NCBI GenBank assembly: GCA_947630175.1
Contig: CANRGJ010000016.1
Coordinates: 1 to 40,255, forward strand
Reading direction: 5' to 3'
DNA length: 40,255 bases
Origin: an uncultured Ruminiclostridium sp.
GTDB lineage: Bacteria > Bacillota > Clostridia > Oscillospirales > Ruminococcaceae
Shown: positions 31,499-40,255 of the stretch, in pieces
Layout: every line of letters begins with the position of its first letter
Position numbering within the stretch: position 1 is the first letter of the stretch
Translations under genes and position numbers: made by a program
Notes under the pieces: generated by a model
Seen by the model: the letters and a program-made list of their open reading frames with translations, nothing else
Told to the model about the DNA's origin: nothing
Databases searched by the model: none

Positions 31499-32581
31499 GA
31501 TAAAGAATAATTTCTTTGACAGAATCGAAGAAAAGATACTCCATACAGGTCAACACTATGATGCCAATATGTCGCAGGTGTTTTTCGACGAACTCGGGAT
31601 TCCGGCACCTGATTTCAATCTTGGAGTAGGTTCCGGCTCTCACGGTGTGCAGACGGCAAAGATGATAGAGGGGATAGAGAAAGTATTGACCGAAGAACAT
31701 TTCGATGGAATAATTCTTTATGGCGACACCAACTCTACTCTTGCGGGTGCGGTGGCGGCGTCAAAGATCCATGTCCCCATTTTCCATATAGAGGCAGGTC
31801 TGAGGTCATTCAACATGGCTATGCCCGAGGAGGTCAACCGTATTGTGTGCGACCAGCTTTCATCAATTCTGTTCCCTCCGACTCTTACCGGTCTGCGGAA
31901 TCTGGAACGCGAGGGATTCATGCTGGATCTCGCCCGTTTCAAAGACGGAAGAGGTAGACGGATAGTGATTAGCGGTGATGTGATGTATGACAACTGCATG
32001 TATTTCGCCCCTATAGCAAAAGAGAAGAGCGATGTCATGAGCCGTCTTGGCCTTGAACAAAACGGTTTCATACTCTCTACAATTCATCGTAACAACAATA
32101 CTGATAACCGGAAAGGCTTACCGCAATAATCAAAGCGTTGCTTGACATCTCTGAAAAAGACAGAATAAAGGTTGTCCTTCCATTGCACCCGCGCACGTCA
32201 AAGTTGCTTGACAAGAATCTTGACTCAGCCACATACAAGCGTCTTAACGATTCTCAATGGGTGGAAGTGATTCCTCCAGCCTCCTTCTTCGACATAATCG
32301 AGCTTGAGCGAAAATCACGCATTATCATGACCGACAGCGGCGGAGTGCAGAAAGAATCTTTCTTTTTCGAGCGTCCGTGTGTGATATTGCGTCCTGAGAC
32401 TGAATGGACCGAGATAGTCGAACATGGTGCCGGAATCATCGCCGATGCAGATTATTCACGCATTGTAAATGCCTATAATGATCTTGTTAACCGTGAGGTG
32501 AAGTTCCCGCCATTATTTGGCGATGCCCATGCTGCCGGACATATACTTGATGAAATTTCTTCATATTTAGATAAGCATTAA
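31419..32581 (+). pseudogene. wbpI: UDP-2,3-diacetamido-uronate 2-epimerase (WbpI), single-base frameshift
   Basis: The first frame (31419-32129) encodes the N-terminal half: LLTVIGARPQIIKAAAVSR, LYGDTNSTLAGAVAASKI, FHIEAGLRSFNMAMPEEVNR and CDQLSSILFPP. After GFILSTIHRNNNTDN it should read PERLTAIIKALLDISEKDR, which is present in the -1 frame, so one base (a C in the AACCGG run near 32107-32110) is missing. The second frame runs to 32581 with VLPLHPRT, MTDSGGVQKESFFFERPC and ETEWTEIVEHGAG. The HIEAGLR and TDSGG motifs are those of the family. With the base restored the protein is about 387 residues, of normal length. It would convert UDP-GlcNAc(3NAc)A to UDP-ManNAc(3NAc)A, completing the pathway started by wbpB, wbpE and wbpD. 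Confidence 0.88.
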
Positions 32582-35500
32582 TGGCAACCCCTGAGATACT
32601 TAGGGACTCCCTTCACCGGATAGCCTACAGCACCGACGCGAGTGCTTACCGCGAAGTGCCTTATGGCGTGGCATATCCGGAAGATGAGGATGATATACGT
32701 ACCCTGATAGCCATTGGGCGCGATTTGGGGCTCGACCTTATTCCACGCGCCGGAGGCACCTCTATCGCCGGACAGGTTGTAGGCAAAGGGATTGTCGTGG
32801 ACATCAGCAGGCACATGAACCGCATCCTCGAAATCAACAGCGGAGAGCGGTGGGCGCGTGTGCAACCCGGTGTCGTCCGCGATGAACTGAATCTGGCTTG
32901 CCGACAATACGGCCTGTTTTTCAGTCCCGAGACCTCTACAAGCAACCGATGCTGCATCGGCGGGATGTTCGGCAACAATTCCTGCGGCTCACATTCACTG
33001 ATATATGGCAGCACACGCCACCATGTCATTGAGGCAAAGGGTATTCTTGCCGACGGGTCTTCGGGGCATTTCAAGGAGTATACGGTTGAAGAACTGGAAC
33101 ATCGCTTCGGCAACCGGTTTTGGGAGAAATCCGATTCAGACAGTCTCATCTAAAAAATCTATGCGCAGCTCATAAACTGGGCATTGGATTCAGCGACAGC
33201 ACATCATATAGAAAATACCTATCCCGACAAGTCGTTGCGCCGCCGCAGTTGCGGATACGCCATCGATGAGGTGATTGAAAATCTTGCCGATACATCTGTT
33301 CCACTTCAGAAGAGGAGTATAAACCTTTGCAAGCTGCTGTGCGGCAGCGAGGGCACCCTTGCATTCATCACAGAGATAAAGGTTGACCTTGACCCGATCC
33401 CCCAAGGTGTGAAAATGGCGCTTTGTGTCCATTGCGACTCTCTGCATAAAAGCTATCTTGCCAATCTTGTATGTCTTAAGCATAATCCGGATGCCATAGA
33501 ACTTATCGACGGTCATATTCTCGAACTGAGCCGACAGAACGGTTCTCAGAAGGCCAACAGCTTTTTTGTCGACGGCGAACCGGCGGCTCTCCTTGTTGTG
33601 GAGTTTTCGGCTGACGACAATAAGGCGCTTGAGGCGAAAGCCGATGATCTTGAACGCGACTTGACGACAGGTGACGGCGCACTCGCATATTCATGCACGA
33701 GGGTCGAGGGTACAAAGATTTCCAAGGTGTGGGATTTGCGAAAGGCCGGACTCGGACTGCTTTCAGGTATGAAAGGAGATGCCAAGCCGGTCGGAGTAAT
33801 CGAGGATACCGCCGTGGCGCCCGATAGGCTCCCGGACTATCTTACTGATTTTGATGATATGCTTGGCCACCTCGGTCTGAGCTGTGTGTTCTACGGTCAC
33901 ATATCCACCGGCGAACTCCATCTGCGTCCGATAATCAACATGAAGACTGCCGAGGGAGTCAGGAAATTCCGTGAAGTAGCACATGAGACGGCTCTTCTGG
34001 TTCGTAAACACAAGGGTAGCCTCAGTGGTGAACATGGCGACGGCAGACTCCGTGGAGAGTTCATTCCATTGCTTTATGGTGAGGAGACTTACCGCCTGAT
34101 GTGTGAGGTGAAACGTGTATGGGATCCTGACGGAGTCTTCAATTTGAACAAGATAGTCGGAGTCCCGCCGATGGACGAATCGCTTCGCTTCGTCCCTGAA
34201 AGCAGCTATGCCATTGAGAAGGAGCTAAAGGGCGACGGCACTTATTTCAACTGGAAGGCGGCATTTGATGAATGTAAGGTCAATGGTGCGAGTGGCGTAA
34301 AGTCGCAGCTCCATGCATTCATGTGTTCGATCGAACAATGCAACGGCGCCGGCGACTGTCGTAAGTCTAACCTTTTTGGAGGCGTGATGTGTCCGGCATT
34401 TAAGGTATCGTCTGAGGAGACGGACACGACTCGTGCAAGGTCAAATGTCTTGCGCGAAATACTGACGCGGGGCTGGAACAGCGAGGCATTCAAGGATTCA
34501 GCTCATCCTGGCAGTATATTCGAGTCCCCGGATTTGAAAACTGTTCTCGACTCGTGTCTTGCCTGCAAGGGATGCAAGAGGGAATGTCCATCGAATGTCG
34601 ACATGACGCGGCTTCGTGCAGAAGTGCTTCAGCATATATATGACAAAAGCGGCATGCCACTCCGCACACGACTTATTTCCCGTATGGCGGAAATTGAGAA
34701 GCTCGGAAGCTTCGTAAGGCCTATTTATAATGCCGTCGTAGGAAACAGTGTCACATCCGCCATTATCAAACATATACTTCATTTCTCGGCTGAACGGAGT
34801 CTGCCACACCTTTCAGCAAGGAGTCTGCGCAAACTTGTGTCAAGGATGGCTGGACCGGTAAAGGCTAAAGGTCGAAAGGTTTTATTGTTTGCCGATGAAT
34901 TTACCAATTATCAGGAAGCGGAGCTTGGTCTTAAATTCGCAGAACTTCTTGTCGGTCTCGGTTATGTAGTGGAGATACCTGAGCATGTTGAAAGCGGACG
35001 CGCCTCGATTTCTAAAGGCAATCTCCGCCATGCTCGCAAATGCGCCGAAAAGAATCTCGCTCTTCTTAAAGAGCGCGTGATGGAAGAAACACCATTGGTG
35101 GGGATAGAGCCTTCCTGCATACTGACATTCCGTGACGAATATCCCGACCTCGTTTCTCCCGAAAACCGCAAAGGGGCAATTGAAATGGCAAAGAACTGTC
35201 TTCTTTATGATGAATTCCTTTGTCGGGAAATAGAAGCAGGGCGCATATCGTCTGACTTGTTCAGTGACCGGCTGATAGAAATCTGGCTTCATGGGCATTG
35301 CCATCAGAAGAGTCTCGTCGGCATCGACAAGACTGTAAAGGCTTTCGGAGTACTTAAAAACGCCAAAGTCAATGTCATTCCGAGCGGTTGCTGTGGCATG
35401 GCTGGTTCATTCGGCTATGAAAAAGAGCATTACAAGACTTCATTGGAGATAGGCGAGATGATACTTTTCCCTGCCGTAAGAAGGGCTGTTGAACAAAGCA

Positions 35501-35622
35501 ATGGTGCCATACCTATGTTTGTCGCTGCTCCCGGCACTTCCTGCCGTCAACAGATAAAGGACGGAACAGGAGTAACCGCCGTCCATCCGATTGAAATCTT
35601 ACACAGTCTGCTGATAGCTTAA
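32581..35622 (+). pseudogene. YdiJ-like FAD/Fe-S dehydrogenase, interrupted by an in-frame stop
   Basis: One frame of 1013 codons is broken only by TAA at 33151-33153; after the stop, KIYAQLINWALDSATAHHIEN continues the protein in the same frame. Part one holds the FAD_binding_4 domain (PRAGGTSIAGQVVGKGIVV; FSPETSTSNRCCIGGMFGNN). Part two has the FAD-oxidase C domain (GHISTGELHLRPI; LSGEHGDGRLRGEFI), a ferredoxin-like pair of Cys clusters (CNGAGDC...CP near 34350; CLACKGCKRECP near 34560) and CCG-type motifs (HGHCHQKS; SGCCGMAGSFG). Domain order and length match E. coli YdiJ, a D-2-hydroxyglutarate dehydrogenase. It overlaps wbpI by one base (TAATG), tying it to the WbpB pathway, which makes 2-hydroxyglutarate. 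Confidence 0.85.
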
Positions 35623-35735
35623 ATTGAAAATTAATCAAACATTTTTCAAACACAACAAATCTTTGGTAAACGTTGGATTGGCTTATACTATTATATTGGC
35701 TACATCAACAATACAATATATCAAGAGTCGCAACT

Positions 35736-36575
35736 ATGATTAATAAACTTAAAATACTATCTAACTCGTGTATTGGATATTTATATAAATTTATATTAAG
35801 AATAAAGAAATATCCGAAATTAAATAAGGAATTTATAAATAATCCAAAAATTATTGTGTCTCTTACAAGTTATGGACGTAGAGTTGGAAAAACTGTGCCG
35901 TATGCGATTATGTCTATGCTGAACCAGACGTATCCACCTGATATGATTATTTTATGGTTGGATAGTTCTTGGAAAATTAATACAATTCCTAAGACCCTTA
36001 AGGATTTAATGAAATATGGTGTAGAAATTCGTTTTTGTGAAGATATAAAGTCATATAAGAAATTAATTCCCACTTTATTAGCTTATCCAAAGGATATAAT
36101 AATAACGATAGATGACGACATCATTTATTCTAGAAATCTAATTCGCAATTTAATTAAAGGGTATCAATTGGACGGGAATATCCAATGTTCGGTAGGAATT
36201 GTTCCGCAAATAATTAAGTCAAATCATTTTGGCCCCTATAAAAATTGGACTGAAGTAAATGGAACATATACTGGGGATTACTTAGTTCCAATTGGCGCGG
36301 GAGGTGTATTGTATCCCCCTAAATCTTTGTCTCCAGATGTGTTAAGCAAAGAGGATTTCGCTGAATTAGCACCTAATGCAGACGATTTATGGTTTTGGGT
36401 GATGGCTAAAAGAATTGGGACTAAACATTCTTGTTGTAATATTGATGGCACAAATTATTCATTCGATGCTATTTATCAATTTTTCCATAAAGGGTCTGCG
36501 TTAACCCACAGTAATGCTGGTGCTTCAATGAATGATATTCAACTGAAGCAAATTATTGATAGATATCCATTATAA
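35736..36575 (+). CDS. Glycosyltransferase with GT-A-like DxD motif
   Basis: About 279 residues from the ATG at 35736 (MINKLKILSNSC); the upstream 21 codons of the open frame are not convincing. It has the GT-A pattern: PKIIVSLTSYGRRVGKTVPY, MLNQTYPPDMIILWLD, the metal-binding DDD in DIIITIDDDIIYS (about 130) and the acceptor region GGVLYPPKSLSPDVL...LAPNADDLWFWVMAKRIG. It is similar to capsule transferases that start with SLTSYGRR. The gene is extremely AT-rich compared with the genes on both sides (YdiJ-like and wecC), suggesting a separately acquired insert. It is preceded by a 113-base gap and followed by 38 bases without a strong promoter. Confidence 0.78.
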   Translation: MINKLKILSNSCIGYLYKFILRIKKYPKLNKEFINNPKIIVSLTSYGRRVGKTVPYAIMSMLNQTYPPDMIILWLDSSWKINTIPKTLKDLMKYGVEIRFCEDIKSYKKLIPTLLAYPKDIIITIDDDIIYSRNLIRNLIKGYQLDGNIQCSVGIVPQIIKSNHFGPYKNWTEVNGTYTGDYLVPIGAGGVLYPPKSLSPDVLSKEDFAELAPNADDLWFWVMAKRIGTKHSCCNIDGTNYSFDAIYQFFHKGSALTHSNAGASMNDIQLKQIIDRYPL

Positions 36576-36613
36576 CATAGATATTTAACTTAATTTTTAG
36601 ATATAAAAATTTA

Positions 36614-37822
36614 ATGAAAGCATGTTTTATGGGGCTTGGCTATATCGGTCTGCCCACGGCTATTATTGCCGCTAAGGAAGGTGGAGTCGACATCGTAGGT
36701 GTCGATATCAATCCTTCGGTTGTAGAACAGACTAACGCCGGCCATCTTCACATCATTGAACCCGGAATGGAGGAAATGCTGCGGGAGGTTGTCAATTCAG
36801 GCAAGCTCCATGCGTCAACCAAGCCGGAAGTCAGCGACGCGTATTTCATGGTCGTACCGACACCTTTCAAGGGAAATCACGAACCTGACGTAAGCTATGT
36901 CGAGGCTGCAACCCGCGCTGTAATTCCTCTGCTCAAAGAGGGTGACCTCTACGTGATTGAGTCGACGTCACCCGTCGGAACCACCGAACAGATGGCAAAA
37001 ATAATCTTCAACGAACGCCCCGAACTCGAAGGCCAGATTTTCATTGCATACTGCCCAGAACGTGTGCTACCCGGTAACGTGATCTATGAACTCGTACACA
37101 ATGACCGCGTTATCGGTGGGCTCGACGAAGCTTCTACCAAGAAGGCACAGGAATTCTACGGTCAGTTTGTCAAGGGCACACTCCACCCCACTAATGCCCG
37201 TACCGCAGAAATGTGTAAGCTCACCGAGAACTCCAGCCGTGATGTCCAGATTGCGTTTGCCAACGAGCTCAGCCTTATCTGCGACAAAGCCAGCATCAAT
37301 GTGTGGGATCTTATAAATCTTGCAAACAAGCATCCTCGTGTCAATATTCTCCAGCCCGGTTGTGGTGTGGGTGGGCACTGCATTGCAGTCGATCCCTACT
37401 TTATCACAGCCGACTTCCCCGCCGAATCCAAAATCATTGCTGCAGCACGCGAAATAAATAACTACAAAGCTTTCTGGTGTGCGGAGAAGGTAAAGAACGC
37501 CATGCTCGAGTTCGAGCTGAAACATCATCGTAAGCCTGTCGTGGCAATGATGGGACTCGCTTTCAAACCCGATATCGACGACCTTCGCGAATCGCCGGCA
37601 AAACAGATTGTCAGCCGTGTGATGCAGAGCTGCAACAACGCTGACATTCTTGTTGTCGAGCCGAACGTAAAGAGTCACAACGTGTTCAAGCTCACTGACT
37701 ATAGGGAAGCCTATGACAAAGCTGACATCGTGGTGTTCCTCACCGCCCACAAGCCATTCAAGTCATTGCCCTGGTCGGATGACAAGGTGATTCTCGACTT
37801 CTGTGGAATCTTCAAAAAATAA
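36614..37822 (+). CDS. wecC: UDP-N-acetyl-D-mannosamine dehydrogenase (WecC)
   Basis: 402 residues. The N-terminal Rossmann motif is CFMGLGYIGLPTAII; VPTPFKGNHEPDVSYVEAAT, ESTSPVGTTEQMA, CPERVLPGNVIYELVHNDRVIGG and the active-site GCGVGGHCIAVDPYF (Cys256) are typical of WecC rather than of UDP-Glc dehydrogenases. It oxidises UDP-ManNAc twice to UDP-ManNAcA with two NAD+. It lies nine bases upstream of wecB, the enzyme that supplies its substrate. Composition returns to the level of the wbp genes, so this pair probably belongs to the conserved frame of the locus. Confidence 0.92.
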   Translation: MKACFMGLGYIGLPTAIIAAKEGGVDIVGVDINPSVVEQTNAGHLHIIEPGMEEMLREVVNSGKLHASTKPEVSDAYFMVVPTPFKGNHEPDVSYVEAATRAVIPLLKEGDLYVIESTSPVGTTEQMAKIIFNERPELEGQIFIAYCPERVLPGNVIYELVHNDRVIGGLDEASTKKAQEFYGQFVKGTLHPTNARTAEMCKLTENSSRDVQIAFANELSLICDKASINVWDLINLANKHPRVNILQPGCGVGGHCIAVDPYFITADFPAESKIIAAAREINNYKAFWCAEKVKNAMLEFELKHHRKPVVAMMGLAFKPDIDDLRESPAKQIVSRVMQSCNNADILVVEPNVKSHNVFKLTDYREAYDKADIVVFLTAHKPFKSLPWSDDKVILDFCGIFKK

Positions 37823-37831
37823 CTCATTCAG

Positions 37832-38983
37832 ATGAAGAAAGTAATGCTCGTTTTTGGAACTCGACCCGAAGCCATAAAGATGGCTCCGCTGGTAAAGGAG
37901 TTCCAGAAACATACTGAACAATTCAAGACTATCGTCTGCGTGACCGGTCAGCATCGTCAGATGCTTGATCAGGTTCTCGAAATATTTGACATCAAGCCCG
38001 ATTACGACCTCAACATCATGAAGCAGGGTCAGGATCTTTATGATGTGACGGCCCGTGTGCTGACCGGTATGCGTGATGTCCTTAAAGAGGCGCAGCCGGA
38101 TGTGGTGCTTGTACACGGTGACACGACAACCTCGACCGCAGCCGCTCTCGCTGCTTTCTATCGGCAGATTCCTGTAGGTCATGTAGAGGCTGGGCTTCGT
38201 ACACACAACATCTACTCGCCATGGCCCGAGGAGATGAACCGTCAGATTACAGGACGAATTGCCACATACGATTTCGCTCCGACTCCTCTGAGCAAATCCA
38301 ATCTTGAAGCCGAAGGTGTTGCGGAGGACAAAATCACCGTTACCAGCAATACTGTAATCGACGCCCTCTATTGGGTGGTAGACAAAATCAAAAACACAGC
38401 ATCGCTCAACGAGGAGCTGAAACGTGTTCTCGCTTCTGCCGGATACGATACTGATCGATTGGCGAATGGAAAGAAACTCGTGCTTATCACCGGTCATCGT
38501 CGCGAAAACTTTGGCGACGGATTTATATCGATGTGCAAGGCCATCAAGGCACTGACCGAGAAATACCCGGAAGTTGATTTCGTCTACCCCATGCACCTCA
38601 ATCCCAACGTCCGCAAACCCATTCATGAAGTGTTTGGCGAAAACCTCGAAGGTCTGGGCAACATGTTCTTCATCGAGCCGCTTGAATACCTTTCGTTTGT
38701 CTACTTGATGGAGAAATCAACCATCGTGCTCACCGACAGCGGCGGCATCCAGGAAGAAGCTCCCGGTCTGGGTAAGCCCGTGCTTGTGATGCGCGATACC
38801 ACCGAACGCCCCGAAGCCCTTGAAGCCGGTACGGTGAAACTCGTCGGCACTGACTACGACATGATAGTCGGCGAAGTATCAGCGCTGCTCGATGACCCAG
38901 AACTCTACGAAAAAATGTCGAAAGCCGTAAATCCCTATGGAGACGGCATGGCCTGCGAAAGAATAGTAAAAGCCCTTGTCTGA
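37832..38983 (+). CDS. wecB: UDP-N-acetylglucosamine 2-epimerase (WecB)
   Basis: 383 residues with the full family pattern: VMLVFGTRPEAIKMAPLVKEF, TGQHRQMLDQVLEIF, VLVHGDTTTSTAAALAAFY, HVEAGLRTHNIYSPWPEEMNR, TGHRRENFGDG and LTDSGGIQEEAPGLGKPVLVMRDTTERPEALEAG. It interconverts UDP-GlcNAc and UDP-ManNAc. With wecC next to it the product is UDP-ManNAcA, a second acidic sugar of the capsule. Its intact TRPEAIKMAPL sequence contrasts with the distinct and damaged WbpI at 31419. Normal length and start. Confidence 0.94.
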   Translation: MKKVMLVFGTRPEAIKMAPLVKEFQKHTEQFKTIVCVTGQHRQMLDQVLEIFDIKPDYDLNIMKQGQDLYDVTARVLTGMRDVLKEAQPDVVLVHGDTTTSTAAALAAFYRQIPVGHVEAGLRTHNIYSPWPEEMNRQITGRIATYDFAPTPLSKSNLEAEGVAEDKITVTSNTVIDALYWVVDKIKNTASLNEELKRVLASAGYDTDRLANGKKLVLITGHRRENFGDGFISMCKAIKALTEKYPEVDFVYPMHLNPNVRKPIHEVFGENLEGLGNMFFIEPLEYLSFVYLMEKSTIVLTDSGGIQEEAPGLGKPVLVMRDTTERPEALEAGTVKLVGTDYDMIVGEVSALLDDPELYEKMSKAVNPYGDGMACERIVKALV

Positions 38984-38984
38984 T

Positions 38985-40178
38985 ATGAGAATCGGCCTTT
39001 TAACCCAATATTACAAACCTGAAATGGGAGCACCCCAGAACCGTCTTTTTGAGATGGTATGGGGTCTCTCTCAATTAGGTAATGAGGTCGTTGTTATAAC
39101 CGCAATGCCCAATTACCCAACCGGTAAAATTTTTCCTGAATATAAAGGAAAATTCAGCAGCACAGAGACACTTGACGGAATTGAGATTAAAAGATATTGG
39201 CTATACGCCTCTAATGTTCGAAAAACACTGCCTCGAATATGGAACATGATATCTTTTACACTATCTTCTCTATGCAGTCTTCCTTATCTCAAGAAAAAAA
39301 AACTTGATTATCTAATCGTTGAAAGCCCGCCATTAACTCTTGCATGGACTGGACGTTGGCTAGCAAAATTTATAGGTGCCAAATACATCTCTAATATTTC
39401 AGATTTGTGGCCTTTGTCGGCAAAAGAACTTGGGGCTATCTCTGAAGGAAAGTTATATAAAATGCTTGAAAGATTGGAGAGTTATGTCTACCGCAAGTCA
39501 GATATTGTCATGGGTCAATCAGAGGAGATTGTCAACCACATTTCGCATCATGGTGGAAAAACTACCTATCTTTTTAGAAATGGTGTTGACCCTTCAAGGT
39601 TTGATATATCAAAAAAAAGAAAACGTAAAGTAGATGAGCCTGTCAAAATTGTGTATGCAGGTCTTTTAGGTTTTGCACAAGGAATTGCTGACATCTGTCG
39701 TTCTGTAAATTTCAAAGAGTTAGGCGCAGAGTTCCATATCTATGGAGCTGGGGGCGAGAAAGAGGAAATTGAAGAACTACTGTCAAAAAATACGGACTAT
39801 GGAATAACATATCACGGCATTGTATCTCGCGATGTACTCCCCTCGGTTCTTCTTGATGCTGATATGACGATGATACCCCTAGTAAAAAATATATTCGGTG
39901 CAGTCCCTTCAAAAATTTATGAATCAATGGCGGCCGGTTTGCCCATTATGTTTATGGGAGAGGGTGAGGGGGCTAAAATTGTCAAAGATAATAGACTTGG
40001 CTTGGTTTGTCATTCAAAAGACTATGAAATGCTCAAGCAGAATATTAGATACGCTTCATCTCATCAAGACGAGATAACTGAAATGTCGATTAATTGTATA
40101 AATGCTGCAAATAACAATTTTAATCGACCAAAACAAATAGCTGATTTACACTATTTTCTTCAAAATAATCTCCAATAG
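38985..40178 (+). CDS. GT4 glycosyltransferase (WbuB-like)
   Basis: About 397 residues from the ATG at 38985 (MRIGLLTQYYKPEMGAPQNRLFEM), two bases after the wecB stop. It shows the WbuB-type start (QYYKPEMGAPQ, EVVVITAMPNYPTGKIFPEYKGK), SNISDLWPLSAKELGAIS and VMGQSEEIVNHIS, then the donor half KIVYAGLLGFAQGIADIC and IFGAVPSKIYESMAAGLPIMFMGEGEGAKIV, with the Glu pair of the GT4 ExxxxxxxE site in KIYESMAAGLP. It transfers one sugar of the repeat unit, possibly an N-acetylated or uronic residue made by the neighbouring enzymes. It is AT-rich compared with wecB. Confidence 0.87.
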   Translation: MRIGLLTQYYKPEMGAPQNRLFEMVWGLSQLGNEVVVITAMPNYPTGKIFPEYKGKFSSTETLDGIEIKRYWLYASNVRKTLPRIWNMISFTLSSLCSLPYLKKKKLDYLIVESPPLTLAWTGRWLAKFIGAKYISNISDLWPLSAKELGAISEGKLYKMLERLESYVYRKSDIVMGQSEEIVNHISHHGGKTTYLFRNGVDPSRFDISKKRKRKVDEPVKIVYAGLLGFAQGIADICRSVNFKELGAEFHIYGAGGEKEEIEELLSKNTDYGITYHGIVSRDVLPSVLLDADMTMIPLVKNIFGAVPSKIYESMAAGLPIMFMGEGEGAKIVKDNRLGLVCHSKDYEMLKQNIRYASSHQDEITEMSINCINAANNNFNRPKQIADLHYFLQNNLQ

Positions 40179-40255
40179 CTAATGACCCGTCCTGAAAAAT
40201 GTTGACTGGGATTTGTATTGTTAAATGTTAATATATGTTCAAAGTCCGGAGAGAC
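40179..40255. other. Short tail after the last glycosyltransferase, possible insertion-sequence end
   Basis: 77 bases with no gene. The start TGACCCGTCCTGAAAAATG (40184-40202) followed by TTGAC resembles insertion-sequence ends I recall from Bacteroidales, but only one end is visible and no transposase is present in the window. Confidence 0.2.

Noticed and set aside
33151-33153. Stop-codon recoding in the YdiJ-like gene
   Set aside because: The codon is TAA, which is not used for selenocysteine or pyrrolysine, and no other in-frame TAA in the window suggests a variant code.
1-40255. CRISPR arrays, rRNA genes or an origin of replication
   Set aside because: No regularly spaced repeats, rRNA segments or DnaA-box clusters were seen on reading through the window.

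Overview
The window reads as a Bacteroidales chromosome segment, plausibly a gut Muribaculaceae- or Bacteroides-like organism. The support is: perfect TAnnTTTG promoter boxes of the Bacteroidetes type, few Shine-Dalgarno sites, tRNA genes without an encoded CCA, Bacteroidales conjugative-element families (DUF4099/DUF3945, ArdC, Toprim, small Hc1-like protein), and a capsule locus headed by a UpxY-type NusG paralogue. The species cannot be named from the sequence alone.

Region 1 (1-1209): the end of a short WYL-type regulator, a strong bidirectional hairpin terminator, then seven tightly packed tRNA genes on the minus strand (transcribed in the order Ser-GCT, Phe-GAA, Trp-CCA, Tyr-GTA, Arg-ACG, Met-CAT, Cys-GCA) behind one TAnnTTTG promoter. 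Region 2 (1210-10243, minus strand): a compact accessory operon of conjugative-element type. In transcription order it encodes a DUF4099/DUF3945-type protein, a MutS domain I fusion, a small acidic protein, an ArdC-like antirestriction protein, a Toprim primase-like protein, a secreted helical protein, a zinc-ribbon protein, a membrane-anchored protein, an Hc1-like protein and several unknown small proteins. A 394-base non-coding stretch with long crossing inverted repeats interrupts it. A secreted glucosaminidase gene diverges from this operon at 10327.

Region 3 (11029-12743): a tyrosine recombinase, its terminator hairpin, and a 195-bp segment bounded by 14-bp perfect inverted repeats (12363-12376 and 12544-12557) that carries one outward promoter box. 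This has the architecture of a phase-variable capsule promoter. As assembled, the box points away from the capsule genes, so the locus appears to be in the OFF state.

Region 4 (12744-40178, plus strand): the capsular polysaccharide locus. It opens with upxY and four or five unrecognised genes, where UpxZ-like regulators would sit. One of these is a frameshifted gene resembling a predicted pPIWI-associating nuclease. Next come wbpB-wbpE-wbpD and a wbpA/wbpO-type dehydrogenase, which with wbpI (31419) would make UDP-ManNAc(3NAc)A. An AT-rich serotype-specific core follows: Wzx, an asparagine-synthase-like protein, a GNAT, a FemAB-like protein, a deacetylase, a lipoprotein, Wzy and glycosyltransferases. 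Then come wbpI, a YdiJ-like FAD/Fe-S dehydrogenase that could recycle the 2-hydroxyglutarate made by WbpB, another transferase, wecC and wecB (UDP-ManNAcA), and a final GT4. No priming phosphoglycosyltransferase is present, so it may lie downstream of the window.

Several genes carry lesions: single-base frameshifts near 14355-14424, 15633-15637, 31015-31020 and 32107-32110, a nonsense codon at 33151, and an internal deletion near 31200. These could be real decay, phase-variable tracts or indel errors in the sequence, and the sequence alone cannot decide which.
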